From Ooceraea biroi (lineage: Eukaryota > Arthropoda > Insecta > Hymenoptera > Formicidae): DNA of 64,000 bases. The stretch spans positions 8,545,787 through 8,609,786 of the forward strand of contig NC_039514.1 of NCBI RefSeq assembly GCF_003672135.1, read 5' to 3'. A program made the position numbers and the translations under genes. Under the pieces are notes generated by a model that ran no database searches, was not told the DNA's origin, and saw only the letters and a program-made list of their open reading frames with translations. Positions 49,441 to 62,324 of this stretch are shown piece after piece; the first letter of the stretch is position 1; every line of letters starts with the position of its first letter.

Positions 49441-50623
49441 GGAATCTCGACGCATAGCCAGGTAGTCTCGCGCGCGCGATTCTATCTTATAACAAATATC
49501 TCAGCGCACCCAGTTTTTCTCAATTTAAGTCACCACGTGTGGTTGTGCAACACGCATAGCTAACCGCGGTCTTACAATTCGCGACAACTTTTCCTCGTTG
49601 AACGTTCGCTGCTGACCAATCGACGTTTCTTTATCGCGGTTCGACGAGCAATCTTATTAAGAAAGAACAATCATATACGTCTTATCGAAATCTTCCGAGT
49701 TGCAGAAATGAATAATGGATATCGCTGTCGCAGATACTCGGCGAGCAACTGGACACTCTAGACACACACGAGCGACAAATTTCCGTTCGAAAAGTCGTAC
49801 GATGGAATTCGTGACGCATGCATGCCACATGGAGCGTGAAAGCGCACAAATACGAAAGTCGCCATGCGTACTCACGTGTACACGCGCGTGTATACAAGAG
49901 ATTATAATACGTTATCTGTATGGGCGTACATCGGGCGTAAAAGAGTCTGGCGGAAACATGGTTCGGATAAATAAATACAATTTTTGCGCTCGCCTCGCGA
50001 TCGTCAGCTCAGAAAAACCTCACAATCTCAAAAGAAGCGATTTTTAGCAAACGGAATTGCAACGCACGCAAATAAGATCGATCGAGATCGAAGCCTTGAC
50101 ACACGTCCGGCAAACTGCTCGTCAAAACTGACGTTCTCGCCAATCGCGAGATAAGACTTGTAAGATTGATCGTCCGTTTTTGCGGACACTTATCATGTTA
50201 CACGCGAGCCGAGAGCTCGTCCCGTCAATGTAACATTCCTTCCCTTCGCGCGGACAACCGGCGCATTGAGTAATCGGTCGTGCCAACGGCGAGGGACAAT
50301 TAATCGCGCGAGATGGAAAATGCACGCACGCAGGAATGCGCGTGATGCGCGTAACACATCGGCAATCAGGGTCGTGATTGCACTACACGAGAATGAAATT
50401 AGCATTGAGCACCAGCCGTCGCTCGCCATTAGAGCCACGACGGATGGCCGGGTACACGGGGAACGATATGCGTATTTGTGCTGCCGATCGGGAGGAGACG
50501 CGGAAAACAAGTCCGACGCGGCTTTTACGTAACGTTTTATCCTTGCCCGCGGCGCGCCGAAGCCGCATGCTACTTCGTAGATCCTTCCACGATGCACTAG
50601 GCACCGCGACGAATGCAACATAT
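49441..50623. other. No gene recognised
   Basis: About 1.2 kb of unique DNA. Overlapping open frames at 50193-50660 on both strands arise in CpG-rich sequence and show no domain. Confidence 0.55.
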
Positions 50624-51892
50624 TGTAAGAGGCGAAAAATAACTAGGAGACTGCCTTAGATTTGAACTCGAACTCTCCGGGATCCCTGGTTCACACGCCT
50701 AGGTCTTAGGCTGTACGGCCAATACTCCTACTGTTGTGATCAACTTGTTTTCATTCCGATCCTCTATACGACCTGTCAGTCTCCACTATCTTTCCAGATC
50801 TTACAGCTCGGCCAGCCTGACATTACATTCGTCTCCGAATGTCTCCAAATCGTCGGTTCACTCCACTTGAGTCCCTCCCAACCTCCATTTTTGGTTCACT
50901 CTTCTGAGTCCCTCCCAACATCCATTTTTGGTTCACTCCTCTGAGTCCTTCCCAACCTCCATGTTGGTTCACTCCTCTGAGTCCTTCCCAATCTCCATGT
51001 TGGTTCACTCCTCTGAGTCCTTCCCAATCTCCATGTTGATTCACTCCTCTGAGTCCGTCCCGACCTCCATGTTCAGGCCTCACTACCGGCCAGCTGCTTC
51101 TCAACTCCCTCCTCTCCGAGGGGTAGCGGATGAATCTCAACTGTCTTCGAGGAGTAGCGGATTTTATCCCACTTCTGAACTGTAAGAAGCGAAAAATAAC
51201 TAGGAGACTGCCTTAGATTTTAACTCGAACTCTCCGGGATCCCTGATTCACACGCCTAGGTCTTAGGCTGTACGGCCAATACTCCTACTGCTGTGATCAA
51301 CTTGTTTTCATTCTGATCCTCTATACGACCTGTCAGTCTCCACTATCTTTCCAGATCTTACAGCTCGGCCAGCCTGACATTACATTCGTTCCCGAATGTC
51401 TCCAAATCGTCGCGGTTCACTCCACTTGAGTCCCTCCCAACCTCCATTTTTGGTTCACTCTTCTGAGTCCCTCCCAACATCCATTTTTGGTTCACTCCTC
51501 TGAGTCCTTCCCAACCTCCATGTTGGTTCACTCCTCTGAGTCCTTCCCAATCTCCATGTTGATTCACTCCTCTCAGTCCGTCCCGACCTCCATGTTCAGG
51601 CTTCACTACCGGCCAGCTGCTTCTCAACTCCCTCCTCTCCGAGGGGTAGCGGATGAATCTCAACTGTCTTCGAGGGGTAGCGGATTTTATCCCACTTCTG
51701 AATTGTAAGAGACGAAAAATAACTAGGAGACTGCCTTAGATTTGAACTCGAACTCTCCGGGATCCCTGGTTCACACGCCTAGGTCTTAGGCTGTACGGCC
51801 AATATTCCTACTGTTGTGATCAACTTGTTTTCATTCTAATCCTCTATACGACCTGTCAGTCTCCACTATCTTTCCAGATCTTACAATATCGG
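50624..51892 (-). repeat. Second satellite array, inverted
   Basis: Same family as 1-2209 in the opposite orientation: two full units (50624-51180 and 51181-51703) and a partial third ending at GATCTTACA. The array begins TGTAAGA and ends TCTTACA, a 7-bp inverted pair, and ATAT abuts both outer ends, which may be a 4-bp target duplication. Units contain the 36-bp minisatellite and the tRNA-like module on the minus strand. Confidence 0.92.
50646..50728 (-). other. tRNA-like module, inverted array unit 1
   Basis: 83-nt module on the minus strand, with the same A-box-like and B-box-like segments as in the first array. Two more copies lie at 51203-51285 and 51726-51808. All seven modules in the window keep the GGAG/CTCC ends, apart from small substitutions. 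Confidence 0.5.
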
Positions 51893-54800
51893 TATCTTCG
51901 GCAACGTACCTTCCTCGAGCACGATAAGGAAAACGTTCGTGCAGGCACACCATAAACAGTATGTAACTGCGGTATTTTTACAGAGAAAACGCAACGCCAA
52001 CTCTATACCTGCTGTGGAATACTTTGGAATTTATTAACAAACGTAGAGTCTTGTATGTGTAAGAAATCACGATACTGTAATATTTCTCCGTCAAATATTT
52101 CGAATAAATATCTTGAAAATTATCGATATAACTCTCGTTGTATTCTTTATAATATTTTATAATAAACATTTATTATCATATATCTGTTTCTGTATTATTT
52201 CGCATTAATTTTCAATAAGCTAAACGATTATATCGTTGATGAAAGGTAGGATATCGGTTCAATATTATCCACGAGACGCACAGATTGATTTTATGATTGG
52301 CAGGTACTTTTAAACCTCAATCATTGAATTAGACCTGTCGCTCGCAATGATTAAACGCATACAAGGTGTACGTATGCATACGTATGCCTCTGCATGTATA
52401 TTATATCGCGTGTTGCGCGCAAGAACATGTGTTAAAGCGTATATAATGTTTGCATTCGTCTATTATTCTCATGAAAAGGTAAAAGTATTTTCGTGACACG
52501 CAAATGCGGAAAGCCTTCGAGAGTCAATCGCCCCATTGTTTATGGTGATTGGAAATAGATGAATAGGAAGTGATTTAATGGCTATTATTTCCGTGTGATT
52601 TATTGCAGTTGATGAGGATTTGTTTGTCTGGAGCTCGGCACGTTGGTTGCGCCAAACAAATCGAGATCGAAATAAGACGTAAGACATATTTCTAGAGAGA
52701 ACTTTTCTTTTAATATTTTAAGATAATTTGAAAAGAAATGTCATAAACATCCTCGAATCGCACTTAAAGTGTAATGCGATATTAAGTATGATAATATCAA
52801 TAATTTAGAAACTTCATCGTCCGACGCGAAACTGGCTCCAAAATAACTTGCAGTAAAATTTCATCGACTCCGTTATCGCGCGTCACCTTCTCCAAATGTG
52901 ACGCAATTCCGCGCGGTGAAAGTTCCGCCAAGCACAGAATCGTGAATCACTTCCTGCAAATTTTGCTTCTCGCTTTTTTTTTCGTTTCAGCAATATGCGT
53001 GCAGATGTGTATATGCACAAGTACCTCTTTCTATTCGCAACCGGCTTTTTTCCTGCCAAAACTGCCGGTTAACGTGAGAGCGCGCTTGCCTAAGAGCGCA
53101 TTAAAAATTGTAACAACAACCGCGAGATTATCAACCACAGGAGTACTGCAAAGTGTGAGGAATTTCCAAGACCCGAAGTCGCGCGTTCAGCGAAATCGGA
53201 ATTTATCCAACGTTATTATCTACCGTGTTCGCACTTCGGACCACTTACGAGGCGCATTTCTCGAATCGCCGCTGCATGCGTAATTACAGAACATTAGCAG
53301 CACGCGCGGCACGCACAAACGAACTCGGTGCACAAATGGTCAAAAGATCGGGGGACCGACAGAAAGGAAAAAAAAAGGAGGAATTCTTCAACGGATCACC
53401 GGATGATTTTACAACCCCGGCTCGCGCGTTATCTGCGCGCCGCCTAATAATAGGACGATTTTCTGGAAAAATGCCCAGACAGGATTAGCCCTTGTAATCA
53501 GCGGCTACCAATATCTACAAAAGACATCCACAATAAAATTCCATATAATCCTTGATTAAGGCCCAGACGATTGCTGGAATTTCGGCAGATAATGAGCAGT
53601 GTCCACACGTTCCCCTCCGAGGCCATAGCATCCTAATCGTCATCGCACGTCCGTTATATTTTTTAGTAGTTAGTAGCCTTCAACGAACAAATATCGTTTA
53701 TTGCAGAAAAGGATGAAAAAATAAATGTTACACGATAACCGAGAAATTCATGGAAGAAACAGCTAAACCAACATGAATCACGTATTCGCCTTCGACGCGA
53801 TTAACACCGGCATTAAGTGGTGCTTCTTCGATACAGTAGGTATATATTTAAGAACAGACAAAAATGTGCGTAACCAATTTGACTACCCCTGCAAATGGCT
53901 CGTCTGCGACAAGGTTTTTCGTGTCCGGGCGTAATTTACTTGTCAGCGCGAATGAAATAATAGGACATTAGTCGCGAATCAAGGGGGGAAAATACTTGTG
54001 TCACGCCGTTTCACATACGTGTGCCGGCTAATAAGCAGGTGTGTAATGAGTGAGAATCGAACTTGTCGGATAACCGGCATAACTGCCGGCAGTCTTTGAG
54101 CATTCTAATCGTGGCGTCGTAAACGCCACTATCGCACTAGCATCACTTTCTCCGTTCCATTGACCGACCATTCTCTTTAACCTTTTCCAGCCGCTAAAAA
54201 GGATGCTGCCATAATCGCGAGTTTGAGCTTCCCGTTTGAGAACAGCTATAATTATAAGTCGGAAACTCATGCCTTTCATTCAATCCCGTTAGGCTGTCGA
54301 ACTTGTGAAAGATTTTAATTATCGCGATAATTATCGTGAACACGAATTATATAGTGCTCGCGTTTCTCAGAGTACCTTACAATTTCCTGACTATTTTGCA
54401 TTTTGCATTGGTATATTTGTGTCCGCGCGAATCAAAAGATAAGATTCTTTTAAATTATTTTGCAATATTACTGCACTTGGACTTCATTATATTTTTCGAT
54501 TTGATGAAAATCTTAAAAGTATATTGACTCAGAAAAGATTTCGCCTAATATTTCATCTATTTAATGATACTTTAGATCCGACTAAAAAAAGATTTATAAT
54601 CATAAAATAATTAAGGAAAGCTGATCAATGCTAATGTACTGCTTCGCTCGAGAAACGAAAGTGAATTTCGCGTTCACCAGTCGACGACCAGTCAGCGACC
54701 TTTAAATACTTCTCTTTCTCTCTCTCTCTCTCTCATATGTTGATCGGTTGAAAAAGATAAAAATCGTACGAAGGCTGGACAGTATTCAGCACGGTATTTA

Positions 54801-56652
54801 TGACCGACATAAAAGCACCACCTTATGTCGCATTAAAGAGTACTCGCATTTGCGTGGGCTCCGGAAATACTCACATCGAATTTTTACGATCTATACTAAT
54901 CTATAAAATAGAATTCATAAAACGCCTTGTGCAGAGATTCATAAAGATTCGCAGGGAATTAAACTGTTCCTTAATTGTCTGTCATAATTTTGCTCATCTA
55001 TCTTTTGCTAAAGATTCACGTTATGAGCACGCAACATTCCCTCAGTGGTAAGAGAATTGAAAAGTTTCAATTAGAGACTGAAAACTCTTTACGACACTTT
55101 AACTGATAAGAGACAAACAGCGAAAAATCGTAAGAAATTATTTCCTGCCCGCAACCCGTGCACACACACGCGCATTATCTGCTGTAATTACGGCGTAGAT
55201 CACGAATACCACTTATCGCACGATCGTCAAGAGATCTCGCTGAAAGCTCGTCAGTGCAACGGTCCACGTTCACGATATTAGCGACGATATTAGCGATGAT
55301 ACTAGCGATTACCGTTTCGTATCACACACAGCCACGCGCTATCTATAGAACCCCCTTTTAACCCTCCGCGCTTGAATATCGGCATTTAACTGACCGCGGG
55401 CTTTAACTCTTTTGCTCGAATGTGTCGACGTATTATCGCGTCGCAATTATCCGCGTATTTAGAGTCATGGCTGGACTGCAAAGTAGCAATCTACTTTAAG
55501 TACCCGCAGGTATCACCGATACCGTTAACCCGTCTCATCGTTTTCATCGCACGGTCATTATCAAACGTGCTAATTGTCGCGCGATGATTTGTGTCAGCTC
55601 GCGTTTCAATTAAGAGTTCAGTACGCGCGAGAAGTTACTCGACATCGAGAGCTGACAGCTCTCTCTTTGAGGAATAACATTATTATACTTTTTCACGTTC
55701 CGGCGTTACTGTGAAATCATTTATTTCATGCGGCCGCAATAATCGCGCATTCATGCATAATACGCGGCGATAAAATTGAGTCGGCTCCACGCTCGTTTCT
55801 CGACCTACGCTAAAACGGCGGCCTAGTTCCGAGTTCCGAGAAGAGAGACGCGTATACGCACGGATCGCGACGGGCGGGGCGGGGGGGGGGGGGAAGATAG
55901 GTCGTTCGCTACCTCGCGCGTGATAGAAAGCACCGGTCATCGATCACGCTTTCTTTCTCGCGACCGATTACGTGTAAAAAGACACCGAGGTTCAATGAAC
56001 GATACGTCCGCGCGTACATGCACGCGGATGCGACGCCGACACGCTTCTTCCCTGGGATCAAGCATGTAACCGGCACTTCCTTCATTGTGCTCGCCGAATA
56101 GCGGAAACGCGAAAGAGCCAACGTATTGGAAGGCCCGAGATTTATTTCCCTCCTGTAGATGCCGGCTAGATAAAGCGGCCTTCCTCGCGTGCACCGTGCG
56201 CAAAGGGGCAAGTGTGAAAACGACGTTACGAGCATTAATTCGCATGCATCCGCGCGATGATGCCTTTTTATCCGCGTCATGCGAAATGGTTCCACGCGGT
56301 TCGTACGTGGAAAGTGTGAGAATATATCAATTTCCTCGTAAATTCTGATACACGAGCGTTCGTCTGCACTTTCCTTTTTTTTTGCTACATTGTCTCTCGC
56401 AACTTTTACGCGACGTTTAGTCGTCATTTAAAATAATGACGCTGAAATTGTTGCTCCAGGCGCTGGAGCAGCCTCTCTTTCGCGGAGCGTTTAATTGCTG
56501 AAGGATATCTTTGACAATGCGCGCGCGAAAAAGCACGAAAGCGGTACGAATCAGCGAACCGCGAGACATGAATGAGACACGCAGAATTTCCCTGCCGAGA
56601 GAACATTAAATACCGAAGGTAACACCTTTTACTCCCTTTATGCACGTACGTA
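51893..56652. other. No gene recognised; unique DNA
   Basis: About 4.8 kb. A signal-peptide-like frame at 52942 starts with GTG and is not called. A TC run lies at 54711-54734 and a G run at 55881-55893. CpG-rich open frames at 55909-56427 overlap on both strands without a domain. Confidence 0.55.
55871..55893. repeat. G-rich tract with 13-G run
   Basis: CGGGCGGGGC is followed by 13 consecutive G on the plus strand. It fits a potential G-quadruplex and is a likely slippage site. Confidence 0.9.
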
Positions 56653-56660
56653 CATAATGT

Positions 56661-57787
56661 CAGAGTTGGCAAAAAACTTGTTTTTTTTTTCATTTTAAAC
56701 AAAAAACATTGACTTTTTGGTCAAAACAGTGTTTTTTTTGTTTCATTTGTGTTTTTAAGTAAAATAAAAAAAAACATGTTTTAAATAAGCAAAAGTCTTG
56801 AGTAGTTTTAAGATGTCGTCCAAGCAATGAAATGACCGTATAGAAATCACGTTATCGTACTTAAGACGATTTTGAATAGATCGGTCTATAAATTCCGACT
56901 GTAAGGCTTTGTGTACATGATGCAAGAAATTGGTCAAAGTTCCGAGAATTGTGTGACCAATCAACTTGCAGCGTTTCCATTAAAGCCATGGCTGCGTTCA
57001 GCGGAGAAAACTGCTCAGTGATTCTTCATTATGATTGGTTTCTGCACTTAGATCCAGCACTTAGATTAGTGTAAGACTGTATAATCTGATCCCTTAAAAA
57101 AGTCTTTTTTTAGTTGAAAACTATTGCTACTATTCTTTCTAAATATATATATTACTATATTCAGTATATTCTATATTTTATTCTGTTATTAAATTTAAAA
57201 GTAAATATTTATAAATATACCCAATGTATGCAATGACTGCAATGCAATTCCAATATGTTATCGTTATTGTTTATATCATCTTATTGTTCATTTTTTTATA
57301 TTTAAGTGGTTATTTTTTAGTTAAAGGATTGACGTTATTGTATTTATTATTTGCAATGGGTGCTAATGCAATGTGTCATAATTTATTATTTTATAGTTCC
57401 TTTATGAATGAAAAAGAAGAATTGAGGTTGTTTTTAATTTCTAAGTCAGTCAGAAAGTAAAAAATACAAAAATAGTCTTCGTAATCTTTGTATTATGTAA
57501 TATCGAAAAATAAATATTCTAGTAAAATAATATCCGTCTTGTCATATTTATTTTATTATTTATATTTTTATATTTGTATGTATGTACATACATATATAAG
57601 TAATTATATTTTACATGTTTTAACAGTATTTTTCCAAATAATCATGTATTTTTGTGCGATGTTTTAAACAGTATTAATCAACAGTTTAAAATTGTTTAAA
57701 ATAAAAATGATTAAAACAGTGTCCACTGTTTTAAACAAGTTTTGATCAAACTGTGTTAAACACTTTGTTTAAAACATGCCAACCCTG
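56661..57787. mobile_element. hAT-type element, non-autonomous
   Basis: Left end CAGAGTTGGCA and right end TGCCAACCCTG are inverted, flanked by the 8-bp direct repeat CATAATGT (56653-56660 and 57788-57795), the hAT hallmark. Subterminal GTTTAAAC/AAAACA-rich words recur at both ends. It is 1,127 bp, very AT-rich, and no intact transposase is seen. The frame at 57224-57460 is AT-rich and hydrophobic and is probably chance. Confidence 0.85.
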
Positions 57788-57795
57788 CATAATGT

Positions 57796-59866
57796 GTAGC
57801 ACTTGTACTCGACGTACGCGCCGGTACATTAATCGTCCGAGTCTGTAACACGCGTCTCGATTTCTACTTTGGAATTCGCGCGGACTTCCTGATCCAAATT
57901 TCTGCTCGCACTTTTATTCGGCGACGCCAATGACAACGAGCCGTAAAACCGCGATTGACTTTATTATTCATATACTCGTATACGTCTCGCAAATTAATTC
58001 CAGAGCTAATTTACTTGCATAACTCGAGCGGCGCTCGAGTTATCGTTCGTCTCGCTCGATCTCTGCGCACCCAGCGCGAAAGTAAAAGCGAAAAACCGAA
58101 AGTAAAATCGGAGAGTTCGGTGCAAGAATAAGCGAAATTAAAAAAAGGACTTTCAAATACGTTTACAAAAGTCTTCATATAACCTAAAATATTCTAAATC
58201 TGGAATAGGGTAGAATGCCTGAAATGCAGGCGCATAGACTCGACAGGGCGGTCGATCTGTCTCGTTCCTGCACCAAATTCCTCGATCACGTTCGGGCGAT
58301 AAGCCCGCAGTGTCCGTGAGGGCACTTGAACCCACCATGAGCTGCGTCTTGTCAGGTGCAATCGCCGTGATCTCGACCTGTCTCGGTTCGGGCGGGTTCG
58401 CTCTGCTGAGTATCGCAGCCGGCATTCTCGCGACGATGGACAGCCTCCTGGTGAGCCGTCTGCCCAATTCCGCACGTCGTCGCATCCTGACGCGGGGCCC
58501 GGTGACCTTGAAGCTCCCGAATTCCATCCTCGAGCGAACGCAAATCCTTCCTTGCTCTCCTTGCTACGAATGGCTCTCGCTCATGGCGATTCGCGCCGGT
58601 TCCGGTGTCCGTTCCTCCTCGTCGTCGTCGTCGTCGCGGTTGTCACGCAATTATTCCGGCAGCCTGTCGTCGCTCGATGACGCGCATCGCGAACGCGTGC
58701 GAATTCGCGGCGGACACGCGTTACCGATCACAGATTTCCCGTTCGCACGAGCCGTCGAAGCCCGCGACGGTTCGGAGCGGCGCCGCCGCCATTCGCACTA
58801 GTCACCGATTTGAAAATCAGTAACCGGCCCATCGGTCGATTATTCGCGCCGAAATTCACCGAGATCGACCGACTCGAGTGCCGCGCGTAGCCGCGTCCCG
58901 GGAACGCGTTGTCGGCCGTGCCTGTTCTAATCGCGCGTAAAAGTCACGACGCAGCGTCAGCGCACGCGGACCGGCCGTGCGCAACGTAAAAACTGAGGCT
59001 GGAGAGATGCACTCACACACGCGCGCGCACAGGCCTCCCTCGCAGTGCAACGACGCGGGAGCCGCATACGCGGCTACCTTCATGCACCTGCGAGCGCACG
59101 CGCGACGTGCCGGCCGCGCACGGGCACACCTGTCCCTCTCTCTCTTTCTCTCGCTCTCTCCCTTTCTCTCTTACTGTTCCTTCCTGTTGCTTCGGGTCCA
59201 GGGGCTCGAAAATCGTCGCGCGGAAAGGAGAGCGCCCGGCGACTGGTTCTCGCCACCTCGCTGCTCGCTCGCTCGTTCGGTTCGCCTGACGCGCTTCGAC
59301 TGAAATTGAATCGCAGCAGCCTCCTACCACGCGGTCCGCCGCTGCCGCTGCCGGCCACCACTAACTAACCGTCGGCGTCGTCGCGCCCGGCGCCGCACCT
59401 CTCCGGCCCGTCACGGCGCGCACCATGCGTAAACAAATCCCCGCGAAGGATGATGAATTGGAATCGCGCACAATCGCGAAGACACCGTGGAGTATTATAA
59501 TACGCGCGCGGATGCTATCCACTCGAGTCGAGAAAACGATCCACGTCCTCTGCGCAAAATCTTTGACTAATCACCCATCTGCGCATGACGTCATCAAACG
59601 CGACAACTTCGTGTCCTTTTTTAAAGGATTTTTTGGCGGCTTGGAAAAATTTGTAAAAAGAATTTACACGAGTGTTATGCATGCAGATATTCGTAGACTC
59701 GTCATAATTTCCACTCTCCTCGACGTTTTCTATATTCGAACATATGTTGCCTGAATTTCGGAATTGACAAAGGAGGCATACAATAGGTGTAGAAAGTGTA
59801 GCGGAAACAATGATTTTGCACGTCGCGAGCGTCACTTTAGAATCTTAGAGAAGGAAATTATGAAGA
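57796..59866. other. CpG-rich region, no confident gene
   Basis: 58200-59420 is markedly GC- and CpG-rich with long open frames on both strands (58310-58801 plus and 58153-58527 minus), GTC repeats (58616-58637) and a pyrimidine tract (59133-59174). A frame starting CACCATGCG at 59425 runs to 59754. None shows a known domain. This may be a promoter and 5' leader of a gene, but the sequence alone does not prove it. Confidence 0.4.
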
Positions 59867-60181
59867 AACGCACAGCGCCACGTTCCTATTTCCTTTCCTT
59901 ATTTAGTGCTAAAAAATAATGAATACGTATATAAATCTGTGCGTGAAAATCAACAAGCAAATGAGACCGAGAGGCTTTTCACTCGAGAATCGACTGACAC
60001 GCCGTATCTCGGAAAAATAACAAATAAATGCACAACGCCACATTCCTAACCTTATTTAGTGCTAAAATATAACGAATACGTAGATTAATTTATACATCGG
60101 AATCAACTAATAAATAAACGAGATAGATAGGCTTTCACTTGAGAATCGACTGAATACACTCGGCATCTCGGAAAAATAACG
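59867..60181. repeat. Two-copy tandem duplication, ~160 bp
   Basis: 59867-60021 and 60022-60181 share GCACARCGCCAC, CCTTATTTAGTGCTAAAA, GAATACGTA, GAGAATCGACTGA and ATCTCGGAAAAATAAC in the same order, with about 80-85 percent similarity by eye. No other role is apparent. Confidence 0.85.
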
Positions 60182-60627
60182 GAATTGATATCAATATCGA
60201 TCGTAAATACTGATTGCACGTATAAAATTCGTCTACTTTATTCAGAATGTATATGTTTCTCTTCGGAATCTTCTAGGTTAGTTAAAATCTTAGCGATAAA
60301 TCGAGGTCTGGAAATAGAGAGTAATCGAGAGACAAAGTCAAATGAATATGACGGATACTCAATCTTTGCTATTTATTTTCTACCAAAAAACGATTCGTCC
60401 GATTCGATTCATTAAAAGATCGATTCTTTTGGTCGAAAAATCGATCTGAATCGGTTCTTCGCTATTCGATTTTTTTGTGAATCGATTCTTTATCCTAAGA
60501 ATCGAATCGAAGAATAATTAAATTTGTTTTGAAAAGTTCTTTTTCTCGCTTTTTTTTTCTTATCTACCGCACTATTTATGGCCTAGTTTACACCGATCGT
60601 TTGATACGCGTATCAAAGTAGTGCATT

Positions 60628-61815
60628 TAGGGTTGCCAGATGACCGGGATTTCCGGGAATGTCCCGGAATTCTTAAGCTTGTCCCGTGTCCAGTAATTAA
60701 ACTCTTCTGTCCCGGAAAATCAGAATTTCAACAATAATTATATATATATGTACATATATACATATTTCCCTGTATTCGGAGTTCACATGTCTAAAGACTA
60801 TGTTTGATGCTCTCCCTAAAGATTTGCCGAATGATAAAATTTGGGCGCATTGTTTTAGAAATGACACATCTAATGATTTTGTAAATCTTAAAAAAATCGT
60901 TTCTTTTGTGCTCTCTATTCCTATTAGTAACGCGTTTTGCGAAAAAATATTTAGTGAACTCAATAGCTTGTGGACAAAGGAAAGGAATAGAATGTCCATT
61001 GATTTGATAAGGTCTGAATTACAGATCCGCATAAATTATGAAGAGTCACGCTCAGAAATTTTATCTCTTTTAAATAGCTCCGAGGGAGAAAAACTGTTGA
61101 AGTTGGCTAGGACAAATGATAAATACCAAATATATAGTTATAAAAGATTAAGTTTATTGACCACATTAAACTGATGAGCCAAAGAAGAGCCAAACTTTTA
61201 AATTACTTTCTTTTAATTTTGAAATTTTTGGTTTTTATCTAAGTATGTTAACTTACTTAAACGTTGTCCAAATTATACAGTTAATTAATATGGAATTATT
61301 CTTCTTTTATTATAATTCAGTGAATTACAATCAAATTATCTGCTATTAAATCGATCTAAAACTGGCAATTAAATCTTGATGTTCAGATAATGGTCCGATT
61401 GTGTTCCGACTTTTTTGAACCTATAGCATCCGCGTGTCAACAAGATTCGTTGGTCTTAAAAACGCATACGCTTTTTATTCTTTATATCGGAAAGCACTAA
61501 CGTTCTTTCTAATTCAAATACATTGGATTTTTTTAAAATTATGTAGTTGATTTACCTGTAGTTCTTATCTAACGTTGATTTTTACTTAGACAGTAAGTTG
61601 TATGTACTATACTACTCTATGGCAATAATTATTATAATTATATTTTTTACAAAAACTTTTTTTGTTTTATTTTTATCCCTAAATGTGTAAGGTTCGAGGT
61701 CTATGCAAGGGTCACTAATTAATTAAAAATTTAACTAAAATTCTCTAACAATCTATTTTTCAGTCGTCGCCTAAGTAATGTCCCGGAAATAATTATTTCG
61801 CATCTGGCAACCCTA
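60628..61815 (+). mobile_element. hAT element, 8-bp TSD, internally deleted
   Basis: Perfect 15-bp inverted ends TAGGGTTGCCAGATG, flanked by the 8-bp direct repeat AGTGCATT (60620-60627 and 61816-61823). It is 1,188 bp, so most of the transposase is deleted; only the C-terminal dimerisation region remains (60800-61174). Short GTCCCGG words occur near both ends. Confidence 0.93.
60800..61174 (+). pseudogene. hAT transposase C-terminal fragment
   Basis: FVLSIPISNAFCEKIFSELN, then LWTKERNRMS and LIRSELQIRIN, matches the pattern of the hAT C-terminal dimerisation domain (IP.SNA..E..FS....W...RNRM....v...L.I..N). The zinc finger and RNase H-like catalytic parts are missing. The frame is open upstream of the ATG at 60800, so the true protein start is elsewhere. 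It is unlikely to work alone. Confidence 0.85.
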
Positions 61816-61825
61816 AGTGCATTTG

Positions 61826-62083
61826 ATCAGCCAATGATTGATCGCAAGGAAAATCCAATATGTTATTGGATAACTTCGCATCAGTATACCCGACTCTCAC
61901 AATCAGTGTTATTGCCAAAAAATACTTGGCAATTGTTGCAACGTCAGTGCCTTCTGAGAGATTATTCTCAAGGGCTGGGAATATTTTAAGACTCCAGGAA
62001 CCCGTTTTTCGTCTGATCATCTACAACAATTGTTATTTCTAAATTCACTATCCAGTAAAGATTGGCAATTAAACAAAGAATAA
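61826..62083 (+). pseudogene. Older hAT transposase C-terminus, frameshifted
   Basis: Three frame segments in order match the end of a BED-type hAT transposase: QPMIDRKENPI, then YPTLTISVIAKKYLAIVATS and VPSERLFSRAGNI in another frame, then TRFSSDHLQQLLFLN in a third, ending at TAA (62081-62083). VPSERLFSRAG is the family's hallmark. The 8-bp duplication of the younger hAT lies directly upstream, which shows that the younger one landed in this gene. Confidence 0.85.
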
Positions 62084-62324
62084 GTAATTTTGTAATAAAC
62101 GAAATGTAAAAGTATATAAAAAAAACGTGTGTAAAAAAAGTACATAAAACAAACGTATGCTTTGCAAAGATTTTTTAATATAAAATTTTTCAAACATTTA
62201 ATGCCTAACTTAATTACCTATTCCAGTTATTAATTACAGTTTAAAAAATTACAAACTCAAACTAATTAAAATTAATTAATTCAATTTATACATGTTTTAA
62301 TTATATAAAAATGATTTTTTGCGA
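62084..62324. other. AT-rich 3' part of older hAT
   Basis: Untranslated end of the older hAT element between its transposase stop and the AATCGATTC-rich terminus. Confidence 0.55.

Noticed and set aside
52942..53283. Frame with a signal-peptide-like N-terminus
   Set aside because: It starts with GTG in an AT-rich hydrophobic stretch, has no supporting Kozak context or domain, and the rest looks random.
57224..57460. Hydrophobic 78-residue frame, possibly a membrane protein
   Set aside because: It lies inside an AT-rich hAT element, where low-complexity hydrophobic frames arise by chance.
58153..58801. Long overlapping frames on both strands as genes
   Set aside because: They overlap in CpG-rich DNA where stop codons are rare, and neither strand shows a recognisable domain or splice pattern.
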